Assembly: GCA_003339415.1 (NCBI GenBank)
Contig: PDHQ01000419.1
Span: 1 to 25,255 of the forward strand
DNA from: Ophiocordyceps camponoti-saundersi (nom. inval.)
Taxonomy: Eukaryota > Ascomycota > Sordariomycetes > Hypocreales > Ophiocordycipitaceae
Direction: 5' to 3'
Length of the DNA stretch: 25,255 nt
Shown: piece by piece, positions 1-14,574 of the stretch
How positions within the stretch are numbered: position 1 is the first letter of the stretch
Layout of the letters: each line of letters starts with the position of its first letter
The notes under the pieces: model-generated
Database searches by the model: none
Seen by the model: the letters and a program-made list of their open reading frames with translations, nothing else
What the model was told of the DNA's origin: nothing
Position numbers and translations under genes: made by a program

Positions 1-3690
<3,690 letters not shown>

Positions 3691-3748
3691 TATTAAGGAG
3701 ACGATAATAGCGCTTATAGCAGCTAAGGCCGGGGCTTAAGGAACGGGC

Positions 3749-3827
3749 AATACTCCTATAATTGTAGATAGGGGGTTATAGGGACTAAGTTAGTCCTTAT
3801 AATATCCCTAGTCTAGCTAGGAGTAAT
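3749..3827. repeat. 80-bp imperfect foldback hairpin
   Basis: The left arm (starting ATACTCCTATAATTG near 3750) and right arm (ending CTAGGAGTA near 3825) are imperfect reverse complements. The inner core is a perfect 7-bp stem with a one-base loop, GGACTAA-G-TTAGTCC, at 3782-3796. The segment from about 3720 to 3830 keeps a few CpA and TpG dinucleotides, so it is less RIP-mutated than its neighbours. It lies just left of LINE-A. It could be a small foldback element, two joined terminal repeats, or a structured leader. Confidence 0.7.
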
Positions 3828-3889
3828 ATAATAATAATATTAAAATAAATAAAGCAATAAACTAAGTATAATACCTTAGCGATTATAAT

Positions 3890-4660
3890 ATAAAGGATAT
3901 ATATAGTAAGCTTATTATAATAATACTAGCTATAGCGTTTTCTAAAATATAAAATATTATAATAGCTTTTAAGGCTAAACTTTATAAAAAATATATAGCT
4001 TCTTTAAACTAAACCGAGACCTAATTTTTACCTAAGATTATTAAGTTAATTAAGAAAATAGTTACTAAAGCTATATAAAAAGCCTTTTTATTAATAGCTA
4101 GTTTTAATATTAATTAAGCTCGCTTAATATAAGCGTTCGTAGCTACTAATAAATATATAATAATTAAACTTATTTTAAGCTACTCTAATAAAGAAATTAC
4201 TATATTTATAAAAAATACTATAATTAATATAAATACTTTATAATTAACTTTATAAAAGATTTTATAAGCTACGAATATAGCTTTAAAATATAAAGCTATA
4301 TTAGTAATATTATAGCTTCTTAATAAAGATATTATAATTATATTTTATCTAAAATATAAAAGGCGAGTAGCCTTAGTTAAGTAAATCCTTATTATCTTTA
4401 AAAAGGGAGCTATTTATACTTAAAGGATTTACTTTATTATAATAAAAGAAGTATATATAAAGGCCACTTATAGCGACCGAGACGCACTTATATAGTAAAT
4501 TAAGAAGGTTAATAAGGTTAAAATTACCTAAGTTTAAGCTCTCTAGCCTTATAATAAGGGAGCTATATATATATATTTAATATTAAAGTTATTAATATAA
4601 TAAATACTAATAAACTTATATAAAATAAACTTATAATAAATATAGAAATTTTTAAAGTTA
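3890..4660 (+). pseudogene. LINE-A ORF1 (gag-like) relic
   Basis: One frame begins at 3890 with ATA (likely ATG before RIP), reading I-K-D-I-Y-S-K-L, and stays protein-like for more than 200 codons. It includes the word RRVALVKQILIIFKKG (Q standing for a TAA) near 4365-4410 and EVYIKATYSDRDALI near 4450-4495. Its stops are TAA or TAG. Its position before the endonuclease and RT relics is that of ORF1, which in LINEs encodes an RNA-binding, gag-like protein. A zinc knuckle was not found. The end is uncertain. Confidence 0.6.
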
Positions 4661-5099
4661 AGGTTTATAATAACGTAATATAGCCTTAATAATATAATTA
4701 ATATTATTAATTTAGATATATAGCGAAATATTACTATAAATAACTATATTATAGCTTTTATATAGCTATAGTATACTTAGAAAAGAAGGGCGTATACCTA
4801 GCTTTAGCTAAAAATAAAACTAAAAGCTATATCTTTTATAAAAGATACTACGCCTTATAGTCCTAAAATTATCTTACTTTAAAAGCGTATTAAAACTAAA
4901 TATATAGTAATTATATTTATTAATTATATAAGTTTTAAAATTACTTATAGTTAACTTAATCTTAACTTAGCGATAGCTTTATTAAAGTTTAGTTTTAAAA
5001 GCGATCTCTCCTACCCTTATTATAATTATAAGCTATAATTTAATTTAATATAAATAAAAACCTTAGTTTAGCACTAAAAAAGGGCTGCGGTAAGACTAA

Positions 5100-8000
5100 T
5101 ATTACTCCTAATACTTAAAGAAGATAGGGAGCTAATAAGGGATAAAGAGCCCCCTTATCTACCTTAATATAATCGTAAACTTTTACCTTATTTACTTTTA
5201 ATAAAAATTAAAACTTTTTTTAAAATATATAAAAGTTTATCTATCTTATATATATAGCGCTTTATAGCTTAGTTAGCTATAATCTTATTTATATATAAAA
5301 ATTATAATATAACTAATTTAGTTACTTACCGCTTTTAAGTATTTTATTATATAAACTTATAAATTCTAATAGCTAAGTAATTTTTTATATTTATAAATAA
5401 TTAAACTTTTCCTTTTAAACCCCCTTTACTACTCTTAATATAATATTTATTTTTTTTTATACTTTACCCTTACTATAAATTATATCTATCTACTTGCCCT
5501 TATTAATAATTAAGTTAAGTTCCTTTTTCTAAAAAGATATTATTTACCCTAACCTTAGCCTAATAGCTACCCTCCTATATAGCGACTTTAACCTCTACTA
5601 CCCCTTCTAAGATTATTATAAATAGTCCTCTCTTAAAGTATTTAACTTTCTTAAGCTAGTAACTAGTAACTAGCCTCTAACTTAGACTCTTTACGCGCCT
5701 AAGCGAGGTTACTTAAGAAATATATAATAAGTAAACTAAAACTATTAACTTAGCTTAAGCTACGCTTAATTATTAAGCGATATACTTAAAAAATAACCTT
5801 AACCTTATTAGCTTTAATTATATCTTATAAATTATTCTTATTAATATTAATCTTTACCTTAATATAACTCTAACTAAGATATAGCGCTTTTTTTACTTAA
5901 ATATCTTTATAGCTAAAGTATAAAATTAACTTAAACTAAACCTATACCTTATTATAATACCCGGAGAGCTTAAAAATATAATTACCTTACTTTATAATTA
6001 GCTAGAAATAATAATAGAAATAATAATATTAATATATATTTAAACTTACTTTATAGCGTAAAATTAATAAAACTAAGTAATAGCTATTATTATAATAATT
6101 ATAAAAAAAGCTTAGCGTTATTAATATATTAATTTTACTAACTTCTATTAGTAAAATTACTAAAAAGCGATAAAAGTATAAAAGTTAATAATTAGCATAA
6201 TATATTATAATACTTAGCGTAACTTCCTTAATAATATCTTTATAAAATTATTAACTTTTTAAATTATAAAATATTAAGCTTAGCTATAAAGCTAAGCTAC
6301 GCCTAAGCTAATATATATCCTTATATTTTAAAAATACTTAAAGTTAATATTAATAATTACCTTCTCTAATAAAGTAACCTTACTTAGCTAATAATTTTTC
6401 TTAGCTTTTATTAATTTAGCCTCTTTACTTACTTTAAATAATCCTTTCCCTCCCTTTTATATTAAGCGTATTATTATTATTAAAAATATTTATTTTACCT
6501 TTTTCTTAATTACTTTTTAGAAATTAGCTAGCCTTAATAAGATTCCGGTTAGGTTTTTAAAAAGATATAAACCCCCCCTTATCTAAATTTTCTAAAAAGT
6601 CTTCTAAGGCTATATTAATAATAGCTATTTCCTATTATAATTTAAATTCTCTAATATTATAGTTATTTAGAAAGTAAGTAAATTATTAGCTATATATTAT
6701 ATTTTTAGTAAATATAAACTAATTTTACTCTTTAATATAATAAGGAAAGTCCTAAATAATTATAGCTAGGAAAATTATATTAATAGCAAAGAAAGCTTAG
6801 ATCCTCTTTAATAGTTAAATAAGTAATAAACTATAATACTTTACTAATATAGGGGTCCTTATATTTCTTAAAATAATTAAGATAATTTAAGACTAAGGTA
6901 GCACCGCCTTACTCCTTTTACTAAACTTTATTAAAGCTTTTAACTATATCTTTTATAATAAGTTAATTATTATTATAAATTACTTAAGCTTTCTTAAATA
7001 AGTTATAGCGTTTATTTAATTATATTTTATAAACTATACCTTAAAACTTAAGTTTAATTATAAACTAAGCGATATTTTTTTAATTTAGTAAAAAGTCTCT
7101 TAAAAGTTTCTTATATTACTAGTCCTTTTCCTCTTATATATATCTTCGCTATATTAACGCTTAAACTTAATATTTAGTCTCCTTATAATAAGGTTTATAA
7201 ATAATATTAATATCCTTAATATTAAATATAATAAAGCTTAGGTATTACTTTAACTTAAGTATATATAGCGAATTTATAAATAATAAGCTTTAAAATATAA
7301 AATAAGTTTTTAGCTAGCTAAAAATAAGTTATATATTTTATAAAAGTAAAAATAGTAAATATAATTAAGCTTTAGCTTAAAGCTATAATAATATAACTAA
7401 TATAAAAGGCGCGATTTCTAAAAGTTTAGTTATATTATAAGCTATATTAGAAATCTTACTTTTTAAAACTTATTACTAAGCTTAAGCGCTAATACCTAGC
7501 CTTTATTAAAATTATAACGTTAATATAAAGCTATATTTTATTAAAAGTAAAAAAAAGTTTATATTAAAGCTATTAAATTAGCTATTATATTTAGTATAAC
7601 TTAGTTTACTTTACTTATATAGCTAAGGGGGATATTATATAGCCTTATTATAAAAGCCTTAGCTATAAAATAATCTAAGTACCTTTAAGTTATTACTAAA
7701 GCTTATAAAGCTACTTTTATTTATTATATTAAAGCTAAGGCGGTAAGATATAAGTAATATAACTTTAATATTCGACTTTATAATAAATAGCTCCTTTGCT
7801 AGTATTTTAAAAAGGGAAGGTTAAAGAAATATAGGTAATTATATAGCTACCTTATAAATAAGCTATTATAACTTAAAGCTAGCTCCGCTTTTTATATATA
7901 TATAAGACTCCTTAAGTTTATTAGTATAATATTTATATAGCTTAAAACTAAATATATTAAACTTAATTTATTTTTTTAAGCTTATAAGGTACTTAAGGTA

Positions 8001-8380
8001 ATATTAAGGCGGTGCCCTTATAATAATAGTAATAAAATAATCCCTTATATCTTCCTTAACTATATTCTTATTTATAAAAATAAGCCCCTTTTTAATACTA
8101 ACTAGCGTTTAATATAAAATTAGCGAGACCTTACTAAGGCGCTTAATAACTTATAATTTATAGCGCGATTTATATATTAGTTCCTTTTACTAAAAAGGCT
8201 TTATTAATTTAACCTTATATTATTATTTTATAAGGAGAGGGAGAATAAAGATACTAATCTTAGCGCGGATATATAATAATTATTATATAATAATATACTT
8301 ATATTTCTTACTTTATTAACTACTTACTTAGCTTTAAGTCTTAACTATTTTAACTATATATTAAAAACTAACTTAATTAC
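5100..8380 (+). pseudogene. LINE-A ORF2 relic: endonuclease and reverse transcriptase
   Basis: At 5581 the reading SDFNLYYPF-stop-D is the RIP-altered form of the LINE endonuclease motif GDFNLHHPFWD. In the third frame, RT motif A reads LNFIKAFN at 6921 (from LDFIKAFN). Motif B reads V-S-stop-KFLILLVLFLLY at 7095 (from a VSQGFPISPVLFLLY-like sequence). Motif C reads RFINNINIL at 7191 (from GF-DDINIL). Still in that frame, 7653-7760 reads KALAIK and VITKAYKATFIYY, matching the post-RT segment of fungal LINEs (typically RVITGAYKATP). The endonuclease is in another frame, so at least one indel lies between. An RNase H domain was not identified. The protein is dead: catalytic Asp codons read Asn and stops are frequent. 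Confidence 0.8.
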
Positions 8381-8407
8381 GTAAAATGCGGGAATATCTG
8401 TAATTAT

Positions 8408-8435
8408 TATAGCTATAGCTATAGCTATAGCTATA
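8408..8435. repeat. AGCTAT hexanucleotide microsatellite
   Basis: Four perfect AGCTAT units with a short extension. The 25 bases before it include the words AATGCGGG and CTGTAA, which retain TpG, so this junction is less RIP-mutated than both sides. It may mark the boundary after LINE-A. Confidence 0.85.
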
Positions 8436-8555
8436 TTTATATTCTCGCTTATATTTATAACTTAAAATAAAAGTTACTAGCTTTTATTATTTTTTACTAA
8501 ATATAATATAATTATTAGCTAATATTATAAAATTTTTATTATTAAAATACTTATT

Positions 8556-9260
8556 AATAAGATTATCTTAAATAAAATTAGAAATCTTCTTATAAAAAGG
8601 CGGCTTAGTAATATTATAAGCGCTTATAACGCTTTTAATAATAGCGGGAGCTTCCTCTATAACGGAAATATAAGTAATATTAAGTATAATAAACTTATTA
8701 GCTTTTAACTTTAACTTAAACTTTATAAATATTAAAGCGGAAAAAGTTCTAGTTATAAGTAAAGGAGTAATAAAGATAGGAGGGTAATTATAAGGCGAAA
8801 AAGTCCCTTATAAAGCTACTTTATTCTTAGCCGCGTAGCGGATATAGTATAACTTATCTATCGCTTAGTTATAAAAGTTAATTAACTATATATAAAAAAT
8901 ACGCTATTTTTAAATTTAAGCTATAATAGTTATAATAAATCGGTTAACGCTAGTTAAACCCTTAGTTACTTTAATAATAAAATCTTCGCTAAAAGTAGGA
9001 GGTAATAAGCTTTAAAGCGGTACGCGGCTAGCGGCCGCTTAAATAACTCGATTAGCGTAAAAGCTATTATAACGCGTAATAGCGCGAGTTTCCTTAACGC
9101 GCTAAATAGTATTTTTCTATTACTTTTATTAGTATAAAATTTACCTTAAACTCGCTATAACTCCGATTTTAACTTATTAGTTAAAAGTTATAACTAAAGC
9201 TTAGCTTATAAGCTACCTTAATTATAGCGTAAATAGCTTTTATTATAATAAGATTAGTAA
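8556..9260 (-). pseudogene. Minus-strand coding relic, unknown product
   Basis: Read on the minus strand from about 9260 down to 8556, long stretches are protein-like with only TAA or TAG stops. The best part, from 9002 to 8556, includes PPTFSEDFIIKVTKGL, FSPYNYPPIFITPLL and VIEEAPAIIKSVISAYN. The part above about 9060 is in another frame (IIKAIYAIIKVAYKLSFSYN), so one indel is likely. I do not recognise the family. The gene is antisense to LINE-A, so it probably belongs to a separate element. Retained GC-rich words near 9020-9100 (GCGGCCGC) show local relief from RIP. Confidence 0.5.
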
Positions 9261-9633
9261 TTAGCTTATACTTAATATAATTATTTATATATTTTATATA
9301 AGATATACTAAGCTAGTTTACTTTAACTATTAATAGGTTCGGGCGCGTATTAGGGCTAAATACTTACTATACTATATCTAGTAAAGACTTTTAAAGCTTA
9401 TAAGTATATTAATATAACTAGTATAAGATATATTATAAAAGTAATTTCTTTTAATAAGTATTTTATTTCTAATATAAGTTAGCTATAAATAATATATATA
9501 TTTATAAGATTTACTTATATAATTAATTTTATTAAGATTATTAATTTAATAATAGCTTACTTACGCTAGTAAAAGTAACCCCCCCTTCTTTTATATACTT
9601 TTAAGCCTTAAATTACTAATTTATAAAAATAAC
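9261..9633. other. RIP-degraded stretch, no gene seen
   Basis: AT-rich, TpA-dominated DNA with no persistent open frame on either strand and no recognised motif. It could be the upstream part of the minus-strand relic at 8556-9260 or spacer. Confidence 0.6.
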
Positions 9634-9797
9634 TTCCTAATTAGGAAAGCTTCCTTATTAGGAAAGCTTTATAAAAAGGTATATATTTAAATATATACTA
9701 CGTATATAAAAAATATATAGCTATATATTTAAGAGTTAAAAAATATATATTAAGGCCTTAAAAGGGTATATATTAGCTTATATAAGTAATATATACC
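9634..9797. repeat. Cluster of perfect palindromes and short inverted repeats
   Basis: Within 165 bp lie a perfect 14-bp palindrome TTCCTAATTAGGAA (9634-9647), a nearby direct repeat of TTAGGAAAGCTT (near 9641 and 9658), and a perfect 20-bp palindrome GTATATATTTAAATATATAC (9679-9698). An inverted pair GGTATATATTA (9765-9775) and TAATATATACC (9787-9797) has an 11-base loop. AT-rich DNA yields palindromes by chance, but this density and the perfect 20-mer exceed what the neighbourhood shows. It may be an element end or foldback remnant. Confidence 0.65.
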
Positions 9798-9802
9798 GCT
9801 AC

Positions 9803-9890
9803 TCTCCTTATCTTTCCTTATCTTATTTTTCTTTCCTTATCTTTCCTTATCTTTCCTTATCTTATTTTTCTTTCCTTATCTTTCCTTATA
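9803..9890. repeat. CTTTCCTTAT minisatellite with higher-order structure
   Basis: Tandem CTTTCCTTAT units are interspersed twice with a variant block CTTATTTTT, giving a higher-order repeat of about 40 bp. The strand is pyrimidine-rich. It directly follows the palindrome cluster. Confidence 0.9.
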
Positions 9891-11690
9891 TTATATAATA
9901 TTATTATAGCTAATATCTACTTCTTTTATACGCGTTACGTATCTTACCTAGCCCTAAGCCGGCCGCGGTCTTACCGCGCTGCGGGGGGTTTTACCTCCTA
10001 TAAAAGGGTTTTTCCTACCTAATATATTATTAAGGTTCTAGCAGCTTTTATAGCTACTAGCGTAATAATATAATAATAATAATAATATATAATACTAGCT
10101 TAAATATATAATATATTCTTATTAGTATTATCCTCTAATACTAATATAAAGTATAAAGTAGTGCGCTTTAGCGATATAATATATCTTATAAGTAATCTTT
10201 AATTAGAGGCTTCCTAAAGTAGCGAAAAATTATAGTTAGCTGGTTCTTAAGATTAAGAGAGGTTTTAGGCCCCTATTCTATAAGGATATATATATTCTTA
10301 CTCTCCCTCTTCTTTTAATTATAAACCTTTATAATTAGATAATCTTTTAAGTAAAGTAAGGCCTAAAATAGTTAGTTAAAAGGCCTATAATATTATAATA
10401 CTTATTTCGAAAGTTATAATATTATATACTTATACTAGCTATTTTATAAAGTAATCTATTACTTATAAGGTAATAAATTAAAGTATATAAGGACTATTCT
10501 ATAGTTTTATATATATCGCGCGGTAATATAATATATTATAAAGTAGTCGCTTAAAGTTCTTTTTTACTATTTCTTACTTTTTCTCGTTCTAATTTTAAAA
10601 CTAATCTTAGAAAGCGTTAAGAAGAATAGAACCCTAGTTAGTAATATTTTATTTTATATCTAAAATAAACGTTATAATATAAGTATTTAAAAGCGAAGGT
10701 ATCGCTTCCTCTTTCTTAATATTACTTTTTTATAAATTTATATTAATAAGTTATTATAATAGCTTTAAGATTATTATATAGCTAAGGGCTTACTTTTTCT
10801 ATTTTTTATTTATCCTCTAGTCTTCTTATATAAAGCCTACGCCCTAAAAGGTACCTATCTTTACTATCTCTTCTAAAGTATATTACTAACGCTTCTTAAA
10901 ATACTAAAAATAATAGTTAAGGGTTTAAAAAGGGTTTAAGGTTACTATCCGTAACTACGTTTCCTCCTTAGTATAATTATAAATTCTAATAAGCTTTATC
11001 TCCTTTATTTAAACTATCTTTTCTAACCTTAATATCTATAATAATATTACTAATTAGTATTAGTTAGGCTTTCTATATATATAGAAATTATAGAAAATAG
11101 AAGTAGGTTTTAAATTATTTATATATTTACTATCTAATAATAATAAGGGTATTTATACGTGGTATAGAAGGTGCTTACGTAAGCAAAACTAACTAAATAA
11201 TAAATAAATAATAAGGCTATTATTTATTTTTATATATTTTTACCTTAATTATCTTCTCTTTATTAAAATTTATATTAAATCTTTCCTTTAATAGTTTTAC
11301 TATATACTTAGGAAAATAAGCCTTTTTAATTAATTTAAGTACCTTATAAGTATCCGTTTCTTATAAAAATTTATATATAGATTCTTTAAAAAGTTATAAG
11401 TTAGGAAAAAGTAAGCTTTTTTATTTTAAGTAAGTAAGGCGTTTTTTCTATTTATTTCTAGGAAGGAAAAGTATAAAACCCCGTATTAGCTTATAGTATT
11501 TTAGAAATGCTAGGAAATGTACTTTTGCTAACGTTACTACTTTTTATTACTATAAAAAAATAACTAGGGTACTTATAGAAAGTCCCGAAAATATTAGAAA
11601 ATACTAAAATTTTCCGCGCTTCCTAGCCACCTACCTTATATACCGAATTTCCTACGCTCTAGCAGTATAAAGTATAAGAATTCCCCCTTT
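9891..11690. other. RIP-degraded DNA with a GC-richer patch; no identified gene
   Basis: At 9940-10045 a GC-richer patch holds a 6-bp stem (CGCGGT at 9964-9969, ACCGCG at 9973-9978) followed by TATAAAAGGG near 10002. This is promoter- or LTR-like in appearance but has no matching copy in the window. From 10560 to 11050 both strands give patchy protein-like frames; the minus strand reads EEIVKIGTF and IKEIKLIRIYNYTKEET between about 11000 and 10830. I cannot choose a strand. A perfect 12-bp palindrome GCTTACGTAAGC lies near 11173-11184. Around 11500-11640 TpG and CpA reappear, suggesting single-copy or recently exposed DNA ahead of the relic gene at 11828. Confidence 0.55.
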
Positions 11691-11816
11691 AACTTTCTCT
11701 TTCTTTTCTCTTTCCTTTCTTTAACAATTTCTACTTCGTTTCTTATTTAAATTATATAAAAAAAACACTATTCGTAACCTCTTCTTCTTCTCTTCTTAAT
11801 TCCTCTAATCACGTGA
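11690..11816 (+). promoter_or_regulatory. CT-rich leader and TCACGTGA palindrome before a relic start codon
   Basis: Pyrimidine tracts (TTTCTCTTTCTTTTCTCTTT from about 11694, and CTTCTTCTTCTCTTCTT near 11780) precede the relic start at 11828, as is common upstream of fungal start codons. The perfect palindrome TCACGTGA at 11809-11816 contains CACGTG, the E-box bound by basic helix-loop-helix factors, but it is so close to the start that its role is doubtful. This stretch keeps some CpA and TpG. Confidence 0.4.
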
Positions 11817-11827
11817 CTTTAATTACT

Positions 11828-12460
11828 ATATCTGCCTCTTACGAGCCCTCTAAAGCCTCTGCTTCCTACGCTTCTAAATTTACGGAAAGTGTTAAAATTA
11901 TAAATCCTCCTTAGGCTACGGGCGCCGGGCTTAGTAAGGCCTCTTTATTTTTTAAACGTTCTTTATAGCTTACTTTAGGCCTTAATTCTTAAGCTTTATT
12001 TTTTACCGAAAAAAAAGAAAAAAGTAAAAAAAGTAGTAAAAAATAATAAAAATAGTAAAATAAATTACTAATAAATTTATAGTAAAAAAATATAAAAAAG
12101 AAAAAAACTTATAAAAAATACGCTTAGAACTAATTTTTCTACTTTTAAATATAATTAGGAAAACTTTAAGTTAAGTGTTAATATAAGTTTTAAGCTTTAT
12201 ATTTTTTAGTATAAGCTTTTTACTAGGAAGCTCTTACTAGTTAACTTATAGTAATAACGCTAAGTTTTATATACTTATACTATATAAGTAAATTTATTTT
12301 TTTAATATTTTTTTCTCTTTATTAACTATTTATTTTAGCTATAAGAAGACTTTTAATTATATAATTAATTAGATAATAAATTTAAACTTAGGAAGGCACT
12401 ATTAGTTTCTTTACTTAAATATAGCTTAAAGTAAAAAAAGTAAAAAATAAAAAAATAAAA
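11828..12460 (+). pseudogene. Relic 5' exon of a gene, possibly a transposase
   Basis: From 11828 a frame reads I-S-A-S-Y-E-P-S-K-A-S-A-S-Y, where ATA at 11828 is most simply ATG after RIP. It continues through FTESVKIINPP and LSKASLFFKRSL to a very lysine-rich stretch (EKKEKSKKSSKK) around 12010-12045. Stops are TAA or TAG. The frame fades toward 12460, where GTAAGT and a later TACTAAT-like word could be an intron start and branch site. A shared word AAGGCACTATT (near 12394, and near 23732 in the hAT relic) hints at a related transposase, but no hAT motif was read here. Element X copy B interrupts the region downstream. Confidence 0.45.
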
Positions 12461-12652
12461 AAAGTAAGTTTTTATTTATTTATTTACTTACTTATTTTTT
12501 TATTTATTACTAATTTTTTTATTTAACTTAAAGCTTTTAAAAAAAACCTAACTTTTTTAAAAGATTTTAAGCGAAAAAATAATATTTAAAGTTTAATTTA
12601 ACTAAAGCTTATAAGAAGATTCTATTTTTTTTAATTAATAATAATATCTTTT

Positions 12653-12673
12653 TTAATATTATAAGCTTAGCTT
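12653..12673. repeat. 21-bp direct repeat, left of element X copy B (candidate target duplication)
   Basis: The words TTAATATTATAAGCTTAGC plus TT at 12653-12673 and 14554-14574 are identical over 21 bases and bracket the inverted copy of element X. This would be a target-site duplication in the size range of target-primed retrotransposition. About 14 bases between this repeat and the first base alignable to copy A remain unexplained. Confidence 0.6.
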
Positions 12674-14553
12674 ATTTTAAATAGCTAAGAAATAACTTTT
12701 ATATATTTTATAGATTCTGCTCTTATAGCAACGCGGATACGGACCTCTTATTCTTATATTATAAGCAGACTCCGCTCCCTTTATTACCTTATAGCGATAG
12801 CTAGCTACGCTAAGAGTAACTTTAGGGGAGAGGGCGATATTATATAAGTCGATTATAACTGCGAAAATTTTTTACTTAAAATATAGCTTTACTCTAAATT
12901 ATAATAATTTTAAACTTAAAAGTTTACTATACTTATTATTTTATTAAAAACTAAGGTAAATATTAATAAAATTATTTTAGGAGATATTTTTATTTTTATA
13001 TAAATAATTATTAAATAAATAGCGGAGTTTAAAAGGGTTTAGGGAGGCGCCCCCTTTACTCTAACTTTATTAATTAATAATATCTCCTTAGCTATTATAG
13101 TTATAGTTTCCTTTTTTTTATAGCTTTAGGGGAAGCGGAACTCCTTTAATATAAGCTATAGTTATAGCTAAAGCGCTAAAGAGAATTATCGAAAAATAAG
13201 TTTTTAAATAATATAAGTAATAGCTTATAATTTATTTTAATTTTATAATTACTTTACTCGAAGTTTAAGGCCTTAAAGCGATTATAATAAATATTAACCG
13301 TAGACTTTATAAGTAAAGCTAAGCTTTTATAATAAGGAAATTACTTAATAGCAATATTATAATAATATTCTAAAATAATCTTTATAAGCTTTAGTTTAAT
13401 TTAAAATAGCTTTATATTACTTTTAAAGAAAAGGTATATTTAATTAGCGGAAATTATACTCTTATCGTAAAAGGGGTACTAGCGTAAGCTTTATAATAAG
13501 GCGGTAAGAAAGCTTTTTAAAAAAAAATTAAATTATTAAATAAGGTTTTAATAATATTATTATATATAAAAAAATATTATTCTAAAACTTAGCAAAGTTC
13601 CTTAATAGTTATTATTAATAGCGTAGTAAATATAAATTAAATTTATAATAAAAGTATAATAATATAAGCGGAGATTTTTAATATTAAGTTATATACGCTA
13701 AAAGTTTAACTTTTTTAATATTTTAAATATTACTTACTTAAATATATCGCTAAATATTATATAGTAAGGCTATAATATAATAAGTATTTTACCGCTTTAT
13801 ATATAAAAGGCGAGTCCGCTTACTTTATAGCTTATAAAAAGAGACTATATTATTACTTTCTTTATTAAAAGCTTTATTTTAAGTAAAGTTAACTTTATTT
13901 TAAGATAAGAGTAGTATAAGATTAAGCGAAGGACGCGTATATTACTTAACCCCGAAAGTTTATAAACCGGAGCTTTATATATACCGCCCTTTCTCCCTCT
14001 TTAGCGCTAACTAGAAATTAGTAATAGCTAAGGTAGAAACGCTAAAAAGTAAATATAATAATACCTCTTTTTTTAACTTTAACTCTATACTTATCTATAG
14101 CTTTATTATAATAATTTAGCTATCTTTTAAGACTAGCTATTATAGGGTTTATTATAAGATAGTAAAACCTTTATATATACTTAAGCTATACTAATAAGGC
14201 CTTAATAAATTAAATTATTAAGGCCGCTTTAATTAAATATAAAGATTTAATTTATAATAATAATAATAGCTAAGAGGATAAGTAAGCTATATAAACTTTA
14301 TACTAAACCTAGTTTATATATACTCTTACTACCGCAAAGTCCGCTTTAGAGGAAATATTAGCTTCTAAATTACTAGTTAATACTTAACTTATTAAATATA
14401 TAAAATACTAAGTACGGATAAGGTTTAACTTAAAGCTAAAGTAACGCTTAAAAGGAGAGTTTTACTTTAAGTTTTTTAGTTTTTCCCCTTTTTCAAATAT
14501 ATATAAGATAGTTTTAAGCTATTTAAGGTATATTAGCGTATAAATTATTATTA
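12674..14553 (-). mobile_element. Element X copy B: inverted, more degraded copy
   Basis: The reverse complement of this segment matches 128-1999 in order and almost end to end, including the (TAA)n-like start and the TTATACGCTAATAT and AGCTTAAAACTATCTTATAT words at its right edge. By eye, blocks match at roughly 70-80 percent. Where copy A has CGG or CGA this copy often has TAG or TAA, so CpG has also been lost here. It lies between the relic gene start at 11828 and the AT-rich stretch after 14574, so it is probably a nested insertion. Confidence 0.8.
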
Positions 14554-14574
14554 TTAATATTATAAGCTTAGCTT
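14554..14574. repeat. 21-bp direct repeat, right of element X copy B
   Basis: Identical to 12653-12673 over 21 bases; see that entry. It directly abuts the last base alignable to copy A. Confidence 0.6.

Larger units (their letters stand above)
3890..8380 (+). mobile_element. LINE-A: RIP-degraded non-LTR retrotransposon
   Basis: Ordered remnants of a non-LTR retrotransposon lie on the plus strand: an ORF1-like frame (3890 to about 4560 or beyond), an apurinic-type endonuclease motif at 5581, and reverse transcriptase motifs between 6921 and 7220, followed by a thumb-like stretch at 7650-7760. The RT motifs share one frame over at least 730 bp. Boundaries are approximate. The left edge is placed at a possible ATG-to-ATA start, the right edge where coding-like sequence fades before the AGCTAT repeat at 8408. 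No poly-A tail or target duplication was recognised. It is a different copy or family from LINE-B. Confidence 0.82.

Noticed and set aside
9940..10045. LTR with TATA box
   Set aside because: A TATAAAAGGG word and GC-rich hairpin are present, but no second copy of this stretch occurs in the window.
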